A DNA stretch of 64,000 nt. It comes from Nostoc sp. KVJ3. Its GTDB lineage: Bacteria; Cyanobacteriota; Cyanobacteriia; Cyanobacteriales; Nostocaceae. Below, piece after piece: positions 33,612-42,335 of this stretch. Location: NCBI RefSeq assembly GCF_026127265.1, contig NZ_WWFG01000002.1, forward strand, positions 1,922,001 through 1,986,000. Reading direction: 5' to 3'. How positions within the stretch are numbered: the stretch's first letter is position 1; each line of letters starts with the position of its first letter. The translations under genes were made by a program, and so were the position numbers. The notes beneath the pieces were generated by a model. The model saw nothing but the letters and a program-made list of their open reading frames with translations. It ran no database searches and had not been told where the DNA came from.

Positions 33612-35423
33612 CTAGCTTTGATCCAAGCGCAATACTGCCATAAAAGCTTCTTGCGGTACATCCACCGTACCTACAGATTTCATCCGCTTTTTACCTTTGG
33701 CTTGCTTCTGTAAGAGTTTCTTCTTTCGACTGATGTCGCCACCGTAGCACTTGGCTAGTACATCTTTCCGCAAAGCCGGAATATGTTCGCTGGCGATAAC
33801 TTTACTGCCAATAGATGCCTGAATTGGCACTTTAAATTGATGGCGGGGAATTAGTTCCTTGAGCTTTTCTGCCATTGCTCGCCCGACGTTGTAAGCTTTA
33901 TCTCGATGGACAATCATGGCCAAAGAATCCACAGGATCGCCGTTAATCATGATATCCAGCTTTACCAGCGGATTTTCACGGTAGCCGATAATATGATATT
34001 CCATACTGGCGTAACCACGCGATCGCGATTTCATCTGGTCAAAAAAGTCAGTCACAACTTCCGCTAAAGGCAACTCATAAGTAAGTGTGGTTCGTCCTTG
34101 GGTGAGATATTTCATATCTTTGAAGATGCCCCGGCGATTTTGTGACAACTCCATCAAGCTGCCTACATAGGTTTCCGGCGTAATCATCTCTACTTGAACG
34201 TAGGGTTCTTCAATTCTTTCGCGATCGTTGGGCGAAGGCAAACGGCTAGGATTATCGATGTACAATTCCTCGCCTTTGAGCGTAATCACCTTATAAACCA
34301 CCGAGGGGGCTGTAATGATCAAATCGAGATTATACTCTCGCTCTAGGCGTTCCTGAACAATTTCCATGTGCAGCAAACCCAAGAACCCGCAACGGAAGCC
34401 AAACCCCATCGCGCTCGAAGTTTCTGGTTCGTAATGCAGCGCTGCGTCATTAAGTTCCAGCTTTTCCAAAGCTTCCCGCAAATCTTCAAATTGGTCAGCA
34501 TCAATGGGGAACATCCCGCAAAAAACCATCGGGTTCGCCTCTGCATAGCCTGGTAAAGGAGACTCCGCTTTCGCCTTACTAAGGGTAATTGTGTCGCCTA
34601 CCCGTGCATCAGCTACAGCTTTAATTGCCGCTCCCAAATAGCCTACTTCCCCGGCGTGCAGTTCTTCAACTTGCTTTTGAGTGGGAGAAAGGACACCCAA
34701 TTCGTCAATTTCAAATTCTTTACCAGATGCCATTAAATGGATGCGATCGCCTTTTCTCACAGTGCCATCCATCACCCGGAAATACACAATTACTCCCCGA
34801 TAACTGTCGTAATAACTATCAAAAATTAACGCTCGTAAACGTTCATTTATGGTATTGGGCGGTGGCGGTATCCGCTCCACAACTGCCTCTAAAATCTCAT
34901 CAATACCAATACCTTCTTTAGCAGAAGCCAGAATTGCACCACTGCAATCTAGACCAATAATTTCTTCAATTTCGCCAATTACCCGTTCTGGTTCTGCCCC
35001 TGGCAAATCAATTTTATTCAAAACCGGGATAATTTCGAGGTTACTCTCTAAGGCTAAATAGACATTTGCTAAAGTTTGCGCCTCTACACCTTGGGACGCA
35101 TCTACTACTAATAGCGCTCCTTCACAAGCTACAAGAGAGCGGGAGACTTCATAAGAGAAATCCACGTGTCCAGGAGTATCAATCAAATTCAGCACATACT
35201 GCTGACCATCTTTTGCTGTGTAGTTCATCCGGGCAGCTTGCAGCTTAATCGTAATGCCGCGCTCCCGTTCCAGATCCATGTTGTCGAGAAACTGTTCCTT
35301 CATCTGTCGGTCTTCAACAGTGCCAGTAGCTTGTAGCAAGCGATCGGCGAGGGTTGATTTCCCGTGGTCGATGTGAGCAATAATACAAAAATTGCGAATG
35401 CGAACTGCGGGAACGTCAGTCAT
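33612..35423 (-). CDS. lepA: Elongation factor 4 (LepA)
   Basis: 603 residues, full LepA length. Ribosome-associated GTPase that back-translocates or remodels stalled elongation and aids initiation. GTPase motifs: G1 AHIDHGKS, G2 RGITIK, G3 DTPGHVDF, G4 NKIDLP, G5 ASAKEG. The LepA-specific C-terminal domain follows (GGDISRKKKLLQKQAKGKKRMK). Start MTDVPAVRIRNFCIIAHID agrees with the family. Single gene. Confidence 0.97.
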   Translation of the reverse strand: MTDVPAVRIRNFCIIAHIDHGKSTLADRLLQATGTVEDRQMKEQFLDNMDLERERGITIKLQAARMNYTAKDGQQYVLNLIDTPGHVDFSYEVSRSLVACEGALLVVDASQGVEAQTLANVYLALESNLEIIPVLNKIDLPGAEPERVIGEIEEIIGLDCSGAILASAKEGIGIDEILEAVVERIPPPPNTINERLRALIFDSYYDSYRGVIVYFRVMDGTVRKGDRIHLMASGKEFEIDELGVLSPTQKQVEELHAGEVGYLGAAIKAVADARVGDTITLSKAKAESPLPGYAEANPMVFCGMFPIDADQFEDLREALEKLELNDAALHYEPETSSAMGFGFRCGFLGLLHMEIVQERLEREYNLDLIITAPSVVYKVITLKGEELYIDNPSRLPSPNDRERIEEPYVQVEMITPETYVGSLMELSQNRRGIFKDMKYLTQGRTTLTYELPLAEVVTDFFDQMKSRSRGYASMEYHIIGYRENPLVKLDIMINGDPVDSLAMIVHRDKAYNVGRAMAEKLKELIPRHQFKVPIQASIGSKVIASEHIPALRKDVLAKCYGGDISRKKKLLQKQAKGKKRMKSVGTVDVPQEAFMAVLRLDQS

Positions 35424-35984
35424 ATACTATCTTTGCCTTAGCAGCAACCAAAGTTAAAAGAGCAATTTACTTAATGTATTTTAATGCTTTATTAGCCAAG
35501 ACGCTCTTTTAGTGCTGAGTTCCGAGTTAGGAGTTCATAGTTCATAGTTAAAAGTTATTATTCTCCCCCTGCCCCCTGCTCCCTGCACCCCTGCCTCTTT
35601 CTCCCTCTTCACCCCATCTTTAACTTTCGATCTAAATAGGTGGACTTTTAAGAATATTATGAAAGTCTATTTGTCGCTGCTAGTATTCAACAGCTAGGAT
35701 CGTACAATAAATGTAAATAAGTACATGTAGGGATCGTGTAGGGATTGTGGGCAATTGCGACCTGTAATTACCCATAGTCACTGATTTATCAGCAAAAATT
35801 CTAGGGTCATTGTCTAGTCAGTTATATGAAAAATGCAATTTGAAATTTAAAGCTGTTACTTTGGTGCTGTTTCGGGGAACTATGTAAATGTACCCTTGAA
35901 TATCTTTCAGCGAATTAGCCCAAATGATGAATATAACTACTTTACAAGGCTTTAGACAAAACCAATTCAGAGTATACCAAACCT
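35424..35984. other. Intergenic region upstream of lepA and the RHH-like gene
   Basis: Contains GAGTTAGGAGTT and ATAGTTCATAGTT-type repeats near 35519-35556, a pyrimidine-rich run (CCCCCTGCCCCCTGCTCCC) near 35564-35612, and then AT-rich DNA to 35984. Divergent promoters expected. No small gene is convincing. Confidence 0.45.
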
Positions 35985-36221
35985 ATGAATATGCAAGAGA
36001 AAACTACCGAAGCGGAAAAGACACGAGCCGATAAGGTAGAAATTGCTGTCCAACTGGACTCCGAGCTACTAGAGCAAATTCAGCATTTGAGCAAAGACCC
36101 AAGTAAAGTGATTGAGGTAGCAATTCGCCAGTGGTTACGCGGTGAAATCCTCAGAGATGACGAACTGACACGCACTCCTGTGCGTACCCCTGTTCCTCCT
36201 CGCGGTGAATGGAACGATTAA
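35985..36221 (+). CDS. Small ribbon-helix-helix-like protein
   Basis: 78 residues. The core VEIAVQLDSELLEQIQHLSKDPSKVIEVAIRQWL fits the beta-alpha-alpha pattern of ribbon-helix-helix DNA-binding proteins (CopG/CcdA-like antitoxins). The tail RTPVRTPVPPRGEWND is Pro/Arg-rich and possibly disordered. No toxin gene follows, so it is either an orphan regulator or of another family. The sensor kinase 174 bases downstream is on the same strand. Confidence 0.7.
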   Translation: MNMQEKTTEAEKTRADKVEIAVQLDSELLEQIQHLSKDPSKVIEVAIRQWLRGEILRDDELTRTPVRTPVPPRGEWND

Positions 36222-36394
36222 TACCATCTGTCAGTTGTCAATACAAGTTAAAAAAGGTGAAGTTTGCCAATCTGAATCTCAAAACACTAAGAAATATTTA
36301 ATCAAAAACGAAAAAGCTGTAAAAGTTTATGCATAAATTTGAGCAGCTTTAGTAAAATTACGGTCGGATATCCTTTGTCTATCCAACTCAATTA

Positions 36395-38173
36395 ATGACT
36401 ATTACTGCCAATTCCCAATTGACGAATGTATTTTCCCAAAATCTGGAATCTATTTCCAGTAAAACTGATGGCTCATTACCAACTCTAGGAGCCGAGTTGG
36501 TATATACGCAAGATGGGGCAGGGCGCTATCTGACCTTTTGTTGGCAGCACAGCGAACTTCTGGGGTTAAATACCGAAAAAATAGTTGACGAACTGAACCA
36601 GACGCAAACCTTTGCCCCAGTGGATAAGGTTACTTATTTGGAACGATTACACCGAATTTTGACAAGTTTGGTACCAGAAAGGTTTCAGTGTCGGTTTAGC
36701 TACCACCAGGAATTATTTGAGTTGGACTTAGTGATTAGTCCGGTGATGCCCAGTTTGGGAACACCTGCCACTACAGTTTTAGTGATGGGACGGTTAGTGC
36801 AAGCGACACTCAACAAAAAACAAGTGCGTGTGGCATCAAAAACTCCCACACAAATAGAGTTAGCTTTACGTTCACAACAACACCAAAAACTGGTAAATCG
36901 CATTACCAGAAATATTCGCCGGACATTGGATTTAGATATTATTTGGCAACAAACAGTTGACAGTTTGGGAAAAGCACTGCGGCTAGAGCGCTGCATTATT
37001 TGTCGTCCCAACCAACCCTCTAGTTCAAAAGTGAAAGTAATGGCTGAGTATTACCAGCCAGAAATCACCTCGATGCTTGGCTCAGAAATAGATATAGCTT
37101 CTGAACCTGCCTTTGCTCAGGCTTTAGCAACCCTAGAACCAGTTGTGATGGAAGTACCTGGATGCAAGGATTCTAGGCGGCAGAAAACTTTGGTAGTTGC
37201 AACTTGCTATCAAGACCAAGCCAATGGATTGGTTGCCTTGAATTGGCATGATGAATGCTACACATTAACAGAATCGGAATTAGAACTGGCAAAGGAAGCA
37301 GCAGATCAATTGGGAACTGCGATCGCTCATGCTACTTTATATAAAGAATTAGAAGCAGCCCGTCAAAAAGCTGAAGAAGCCTCCCGCCTCAAAAGCGAGT
37401 TTCTGGCTAATGTATCCCATGAAATTCGTACCCCCCTCAACGGTATGATTGGCTTTTTGAAGCTGATTTTGGAAGGGATGGCAGATGATCCAGAAGAACA
37501 AAACCAATTTTTGGCGGAAGCTCACCACTTATCGATACATCTTCTCAATATCATCAACGATATTTTAGACATTGCTAAAATCGAAGCTGGCAAAATGGAG
37601 CTAGCTTACGCTCCAGTCAAGCTAAATGAGCTATTCAGTGATGTAGAAAGTTTCATGCGTCCCCAAGCAGAAATGAGAAACCTCAGCTTTCGGATGCAAA
37701 TGCCAGCTACCTCCGATGAAATTATTGTCCAAAGCAACTACCAACGATTGCTACAAGTTATGCTCAATTTGCTGGGTAACGCCATCAAATTTACCCATGA
37801 AGGCGGCGTTACCGTCAGCGCCGATTTAGTACTCAAAAAGTCGAAACCAAACTTTCAAGGTCAGGAATTTCCTGGTATGGTAAGAGTCCGTGTTGCTGAC
37901 ACAGGCATCGGCGTTTCTTTAGACAAACAAGATAAACTGTTTCAATTATTCTCTCAGGTGGATGGTTCCCGCACTCGCCAGTATGGTGGCACAGGTTTAG
38001 GACTGGCAATATCTCAGAAGCTAGTAGAGGCAATGGGTGGCGAGGTACATTTTTACAGTCTGGGCGAAGGACTTGGTTCAACTGTGACATTTACAGTGCC
38101 ACTATATCAACAGCCAGTCATGGTTTCATCTGGTGATAGCGACTCAATAAACAGTACTGAGTTAGGAGTTTAG
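36395..38173 (+). CDS. Sensor histidine kinase (PAS-like, GAF, HisKA, HATPase)
   Basis: 592 residues, no membrane helix. Residues ~30-145 look like a PAS-type sensor, 160-315 a GAF domain (TLDLDIIWQQTVDSLGKALRLERC), then a short coiled coil. HisKA has phospho-acceptor H342 in NVSHEIRTPLN. The HATPase has N box LLGNAIKFT, G1 VADTGIG, F box LFQLFSQVD and G2 GGTGLGLAIS. All catalytic parts are present. It is a cytoplasmic hybrid-type cyanobacterial kinase without a receiver domain; the partner regulator is not adjacent. A C in the GAF domain (ERCIICRP) could be chromophore-related but lacks the usual CxH phytochrome motif. Confidence 0.94.
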   Translation: MTITANSQLTNVFSQNLESISSKTDGSLPTLGAELVYTQDGAGRYLTFCWQHSELLGLNTEKIVDELNQTQTFAPVDKVTYLERLHRILTSLVPERFQCRFSYHQELFELDLVISPVMPSLGTPATTVLVMGRLVQATLNKKQVRVASKTPTQIELALRSQQHQKLVNRITRNIRRTLDLDIIWQQTVDSLGKALRLERCIICRPNQPSSSKVKVMAEYYQPEITSMLGSEIDIASEPAFAQALATLEPVVMEVPGCKDSRRQKTLVVATCYQDQANGLVALNWHDECYTLTESELELAKEAADQLGTAIAHATLYKELEAARQKAEEASRLKSEFLANVSHEIRTPLNGMIGFLKLILEGMADDPEEQNQFLAEAHHLSIHLLNIINDILDIAKIEAGKMELAYAPVKLNELFSDVESFMRPQAEMRNLSFRMQMPATSDEIIVQSNYQRLLQVMLNLLGNAIKFTHEGGVTVSADLVLKKSKPNFQGQEFPGMVRVRVADTGIGVSLDKQDKLFQLFSQVDGSRTRQYGGTGLGLAISQKLVEAMGGEVHFYSLGEGLGSTVTFTVPLYQQPVMVSSGDSDSINSTELGV

Positions 38174-38332
38174 AGTTAGGAGTTTGGAGTTAGGATTTTA
38201 GATTTCGGCGTAAGCGTTCAATCGAAGGATTTTAGATTTAGATTTTTCCTTTAACAGTTCGGCGGAATTCCCCATCCGTCTACACGGTGGGGATGGATAG
38301 CCGGACGACGACGAAGCCAACTCCGACCAACA

Positions 38333-38512
38333 TCAATCGTCAGATTGATCAGGGAGTGGGTTGGTTGAGAAGTCGTCAATCTTAGGGCTAGGCAACCTGT
38401 CGATCCAATCTTCGACCAACTGTGTAACTGTTTTTTCTTTGCTTTGTGCATAAGCCTTAAGCTTGTCGTTCCGTTTCTGCGATAACCTAACTCTAATGGA
38501 TCTTTCTTTCAT
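38333..38512 (-). CDS. Small RHH (Arc/CopG-like) protein of transposon remnant
   Basis: 59 residues, ATG 38512, TGA 38333. MKERSIRVRLSQKRNDKLKA begins with an RHH beta-strand, followed by helices (KEKTVTQLVEDWIDRL). GGTGA precedes the start by about six bases. Small RHH proteins of this type often accompany cyanobacterial IS200/IS605-group tnpB genes. An 8-bp inverted repeat GATGTATC/GATACATC lies directly upstream, fitting autoregulation. Confidence 0.65.
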   Translation of the reverse strand: MKERSIRVRLSQKRNDKLKAYAQSKEKTVTQLVEDWIDRLPSPKIDDFSTNPLPDQSDD

Positions 38513-38537
38513 GATGTATCACCAGAATGGATACATC
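38513..38537 (-). promoter_or_regulatory. Inverted repeat upstream of the RHH gene (possible operator)
   Basis: GATGTATC (38513-38520) and GATACATC (38530-38537) with a 9-base spacer, adjacent to the ATG of the RHH gene. RHH proteins usually bind such short dyads in their own promoters. Confidence 0.5.
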
Positions 38538-38721
38538 TATGTTATGATATAAATGGTTGTTGACCCACCCACTCGACTCATATAACAAACGGCCACAGTA
38601 GCAGTAATATGCTTGCCTAGACTAAGAGCGAGAGAAAGGGGAAAGACCTTGGTCACTGGTTTGTAAGGTTACGTCCTACGGTAAAAATAAGCCATACAAA
38701 GGTGTACGAAAAAGTAATAAA

Positions 38722-38855
38722 ACTGCCTGTGGTAGACGGGCGGCTGCCTGTGGACGCTTTGTAAGACCATCATCGGATTTAGTTCCGAATTTCTAGCAAT
38801 AGGAATGCCTAACTTGGCAAGAGCGGTTGAGACGGGAAACTCCGAGGACGAATAA
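38722..38855 (+). pseudogene. tnpB: tnpB-like C-terminal fragment with frameshift
   Basis: Translation gives TACGRRAAACGRFVRPSSDLV in one frame and, after a one-base shift, FLAIGMPNLARAVETGNSE plus DE before a TAA at 38853-38855. The ACG-R-x-VRP and ETGN pieces resemble the tail of cyanobacterial TnpB proteins, and the right-end hairpin follows 26 bases later as expected. Short, so the call is tentative. Confidence 0.4.
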
Positions 38856-38920
38856 AACCGTCACTGGTTCAATGATGTTGGAAGCCCCAACCTCAGCGAA
38901 GCAGGTTGGGGTACTTCACT

Positions 38921-39362
38921 AACTAAATTGGGTATTGGAGATTGGCAGGAACTCGGTCTCTAGCCCAAAGTGTTGTATAATCACATATCAGCTTAAAAAA
39001 GAAAACACAACAAACGTCTAAATATTGGCTTTTGCTCCGCTCTACTCAACCTACGAAAAATAGATATTTGATCCCTTTTTACGGTGACGTGTACTTACGA
39101 GCATTAAATCCTGCCTTTCGTCGGACTGCAAAGCCGAACCTAAAGGCTAGAGTGAAGTAGGAGGCTTACACGAAAACTTTGTTTAGTTAATCTAATATCA
39201 AGTTGCTCAAACCAGTAGTGGTTTAGTCAAAAGTCATTAAAAACTGACATCTGACAATCTAGCGGCAATTAGATTTAGGATCGATTTAACAAAGCTGGAA
39301 AATAAAATTTTGGATAATGGTTAATGAGTAACGGCGCGTCTGGCACAGGAATGATTATTATT
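38921..39362. other. Intergenic region with a possible structured RNA
   Basis: A TATAAT-like box near 38974-38979 is followed by non-coding DNA. At 39113-39147 a two-step hairpin is possible (GCCTTT/AAAGGC outside, TCGG/CCGA inside). No ORF. It might be a small RNA or part of the neighbouring element. Confidence 0.35.
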
Positions 39363-39418
39363 CAATGCCCAATGCCCAATGCCCAATGCCCAATGCCCAA
39401 TGCCCAATGCCCAATGCC
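39363..39418. repeat. STRR array, eight perfect CAATGCC heptamers
   Basis: Eight exact tandem copies of CAATGCC, a known short tandem repeat class of heterocystous cyanobacteria, ending 27 bases before the nfu start codon. Confidence 0.95.
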
Positions 39419-39445
39419 CGTCACTAACTTAGCAGGTCTAAAACT

Positions 39446-39676
39446 ATGGAACTCACAATTGACAACGTTGAAACAGTCTTAGATGAAATGCGCCCTTATC
39501 TCATGTCTGATGGCGGCAATGTGGAACTCGTAGAACTCGATGGGCCTGTTGTAAAACTGCGGTTGCAAGGTGCTTGTGGTTCTTGTCCCAGTTCTGCAAT
39601 GACCCTGAGAATGGGTATTGAACGCCGCCTGAAAGAAATGATTCCTGAAATTGCGGAAATTGAGCAAGTGGTGTAA
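39446..39676 (+). CDS. NifU-like C-terminal domain protein (Nfu)
   Basis: 76 residues, a single Nfu domain. The CxxC motif in GACGSCPSS binds a labile [4Fe-4S] cluster that is passed to apo-proteins. In cyanobacteria the stand-alone Nfu is the main Fe-S carrier, for example to photosystem I. Start MELTIDNVETVLDEMRPYL is typical. Located just after the CAATGCC array. Confidence 0.95.
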   Translation: MELTIDNVETVLDEMRPYLMSDGGNVELVELDGPVVKLRLQGACGSCPSSAMTLRMGIERRLKEMIPEIAEIEQVV

Positions 39677-39750
39677 AAGTTAGGAGTTAGGAGTTAGGAG
39701 TTATGAGTTATGGATCAACTCCTAACTCCTCATTCTTAACTCCTAACTAT
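39677..39750. repeat. GAGTTAG/CTAACTC repeat dyad
   Basis: Tandem AGTTAGG copies on the left and AACTCCT copies on the right can fold back on each other. Lies between nfu and the GH57 gene and may act as a weak terminator or be repeat debris. Confidence 0.6.
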
Positions 39751-39754
39751 TCTT

Positions 39755-41989
39755 ATGTCTCATCCTCTTTACATCGCTTTTGTTTGGCATCAACATCAGC
39801 CTCTGTACAAATCTCCTGGCAGTGACGTTTCGCTCTCTCCGAGTCAGAAGTACCGCCTACCTTGGGTACGTTTACATGGAACTAAAGATTATTTGGATTT
39901 GGTATTGCTTTTGGAACGGTATCCTAAGTTACACCAAACGGTAAATTTAGTACCATCGCTGATATTGCAACTAGAAGATTATATTGCTGGGACTGCTTTT
40001 GACCCTTACCTCACAGCCTGTCTAACACCGGATGAACAACTCACCCAGCAACAGCGCGAATTTATTATCCAACACTTTTTTGATGCCAATCACCATACGC
40101 TGATTGACCCACATCCCCGCTATAGTGAGTTGTATCAGCAAAGGCAGGAGAAGGGACAAGCTTGGTGTTTAGCAAATTGGGAATTACCAGATTATAGTGA
40201 TTTGTTAGCTTGGCACAATTTGGCTTGGATTGATCCGCTGTTTTGGGATGACCCAGAAATTGCGACATGGTTAAAACAGGGTAGAAATTTTACTTTAAGC
40301 GATCGCCAGCGCATTTATTCTAAACAGCGAGAAATCCTCAGCCGGATCATCCCTCAACACCGAAAAATGCAGGAGGCGGGGCAGCTAGAAGTTACTACCA
40401 CACCCTACACCCACCCCATTTTACCTTTGCTCGCTGATACTAACTCTGGTCGGGTAGCTGTACCTAATATGACACTACCTAAGCAGCGTTTTCAGTGGGA
40501 AGAAGATATTCCCCGCCACTTGCGGAAAGCTTGGAACTTTTATCAAGAACGCTTTGGACAGATCCCTCGTGGTTTATGGCCTTCGGAACAGTCAGTAAGC
40601 CCGGCGATACTTCCACACATAATTAACCAAGGTTTTAAGTGGATATGCTCAGATGAAGCCGTTTTGGGGTGGACGCTGAAACACTTTTTTCATCGGGATG
40701 GCGCAGGGAATGTCCAGCAACCAGAATTGTTGTATCGACCCTATCGGTTGCAAACGGCAGAGGGTGATGTGTCAATTGTCTTTCGTGACCATAGATTATC
40801 AGATTTAATTGGCTTTACCTACAGTGCGATGCCAGCAAAACAGGCAGCTGCGGATTTAGTGGGACATTTGCAAGCGATCGCAAGAATGCAAAGAGACAAT
40901 CACAGCGATCAACCTTGGCTAGTTACCATTGCTTTAGATGGGGAAAATTGCTGGGAATTTTATCCCCAAGACGGCAAACCCTTCTTAGAAGCTTTGTATC
41001 AAAGTTTAAGCGATGAACCCCACCTCAAACTCGTCACCGTTTCCGAATTTCTCGAAGAATTTCCTGCCACAGCCACCATTCCCGGAGGACAACTACATAG
41101 TGGTTCTTGGGTAGATGGCAGCTTCACCACCTGGATCGGCGATCGCGCCAAAAATCGGGCTTGGGATTACTTAACGGAAGCAAGGGTTATGCTCGCCAGC
41201 CATCCCGAAGCAACAGAAGAAAACAACCCAGAAGCATGGGAAGCATTGTATGCCGCAGAGGGTTCAGACTGGTTTTGGTGGTTTGGTACAGGACATTCTT
41301 CAAATCAAGATGCCATTTTTGACCAGTTGTTTCGAGAACACCTATTTGGCATTTATAAGGCATTAAATGAACCTATACCGCCTTATCTCAAGCAACCAGT
41401 GGAAATCCACGAAGCACAGGGAAGCCACATTCCACAAGGGTTTATCCATCCCATGATTGATGGTAAAGGAGATGAACAAGATTGGGACAAAGCTGGACGC
41501 ATAGAAATTGGTGGGGCGCGGGGAACGATGCACAATAGCAGTGTCATCCAGCGACTTTGGTATGGGGTAGATCACCTGAATTTCTATTTACGGCTGGACT
41601 TTAAAAGTGGTGCAGCACCAGGGCATGATTTGCCAACAGAGTTGAATTTGCTGTGGTTCTATCCAGAAAAAACAATGGTCAATAGCCCAGTTCCCTTGGC
41701 AGATGTCCCAGATGCAGCCCCACTTAATTACCTTTTCCATCATCTTTTGGAAGTTAACTTGCTGACGCAATCGATTCAGTTTCGGGAAGCTGGAGACAAT
41801 TATCAATGGCAACCCCGTTTTAGTCGCGCTCAAGTGGCAATAAATAATTGTTTAGAGTTAGCAGTACCGTGGGCAGATTTGCAAGTTCCGCCAGATTATC
41901 CCCTACGTCTGATTTTGGTGCTTTCAGATGAAGGACGTTTTTGCAATTACTTACCAGAAAATGCTTTGATTCCCATTGAAGTGCCTTAA
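39755..41989 (+). CDS. Glycoside hydrolase family 57 protein
   Basis: 744 residues. The N-terminal (beta/alpha)7 barrel of GH57 begins with PLYIAFVWHQHQPLYKSP (motif HQHQP). Other family motifs are GLWPSEQSVS (WPSE motif) and the Glu/Asp-rich stretch ALDGENCWEFY. GH57 enzymes act on alpha-glucans (amylase, amylopullulanase, 4-alpha-glucanotransferase, branching enzyme). The C-terminal ~180 residues look like a beta-rich accessory domain. No signal peptide, so it is cytoplasmic and probably takes part in glycogen metabolism. Confidence 0.93.
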   Translation: MSHPLYIAFVWHQHQPLYKSPGSDVSLSPSQKYRLPWVRLHGTKDYLDLVLLLERYPKLHQTVNLVPSLILQLEDYIAGTAFDPYLTACLTPDEQLTQQQREFIIQHFFDANHHTLIDPHPRYSELYQQRQEKGQAWCLANWELPDYSDLLAWHNLAWIDPLFWDDPEIATWLKQGRNFTLSDRQRIYSKQREILSRIIPQHRKMQEAGQLEVTTTPYTHPILPLLADTNSGRVAVPNMTLPKQRFQWEEDIPRHLRKAWNFYQERFGQIPRGLWPSEQSVSPAILPHIINQGFKWICSDEAVLGWTLKHFFHRDGAGNVQQPELLYRPYRLQTAEGDVSIVFRDHRLSDLIGFTYSAMPAKQAAADLVGHLQAIARMQRDNHSDQPWLVTIALDGENCWEFYPQDGKPFLEALYQSLSDEPHLKLVTVSEFLEEFPATATIPGGQLHSGSWVDGSFTTWIGDRAKNRAWDYLTEARVMLASHPEATEENNPEAWEALYAAEGSDWFWWFGTGHSSNQDAIFDQLFREHLFGIYKALNEPIPPYLKQPVEIHEAQGSHIPQGFIHPMIDGKGDEQDWDKAGRIEIGGARGTMHNSSVIQRLWYGVDHLNFYLRLDFKSGAAPGHDLPTELNLLWFYPEKTMVNSPVPLADVPDAAPLNYLFHHLLEVNLLTQSIQFREAGDNYQWQPRFSRAQVAINNCLELAVPWADLQVPPDYPLRLILVLSDEGRFCNYLPENALIPIEVP

Positions 41990-42015
41990 AACTCAATACC
42001 CTTCTTAACTTCTTC

Positions 42016-42079
42016 AGGACTTACGCATATTTCTTTGTGTCCTTTGCGGTTCGTTTTTTCATGATTTTGCCTAAGTCCT
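42016..42079. mobile_element. MITE copy (AGGACTTACGCA family)
   Basis: Ends AGGACTTACGCA and TGCCTAAGTCCT are inverted copies; the middle has TTGTGTCCTTTGCGGTTCG, shared with 52009-52099 and 60758-60839. It is too short to encode a transposase, so it is a non-autonomous element. Confidence 0.65.
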
Positions 42080-42335
42080 ATTCTTAACTCTGTGTTCTCT
42101 GCGCCTCTGCGGTTTAAAAGTAATTTATTTAACCACTTATAGCCGCAGAGAACACGTAGATAAAATGAATTTTTGGAGTTCCCTGAAAAGCGCTAGTTCT
42201 ACAGAGATTTATTTTTGCTTTTTGAGTTTTTAACAGAAAAGTAGTGATGATTTCGCAAAGTTGCAGTAATATTACTGTTATCAAAGAATATTTGTCGTAA
42301 GATTAGAGACATTTCAGAGCAAATATCCTATACTA
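42080..42335. other. Intergenic region with a 12-bp inverted repeat
   Basis: GTGTTCTCTGCG (42092-42103) and CGCAGAGAACAC (42144-42155) are perfectly complementary. The rest is AT-rich and should hold the promoter of the kinase gene at 42336. Confidence 0.45.

Larger units (their letters stand above)
38251..38920. mobile_element. IS200/IS605-type element remnant
   Basis: Boundaries approximate. The left part has a hairpin with arms CCCCATCC / GGGGATGG (about 38268-38297) and a small RHH gene on the minus strand. The right part has a decayed tnpB-like 3' end (38722-38855) followed by a hairpin CCCCAACCT / AGGTTGGGG with GAAG/CTTC at its base (about 38881-38917), the kind of right-end (omega-RNA) hairpin found in cyanobacterial TnpB elements. 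No intact transposase remains. Confidence 0.5.

Noticed and set aside
38251..38451. 66-codon minus-strand frame
   Set aside because: Overlaps the better 59-aa RHH gene (38333-38512) in another frame; its C-terminal half runs through the hairpin of the element.
39363..39418. Possible CRISPR-like array
   Set aside because: The units are 7 bases without spacers; it is an STRR heptamer array.
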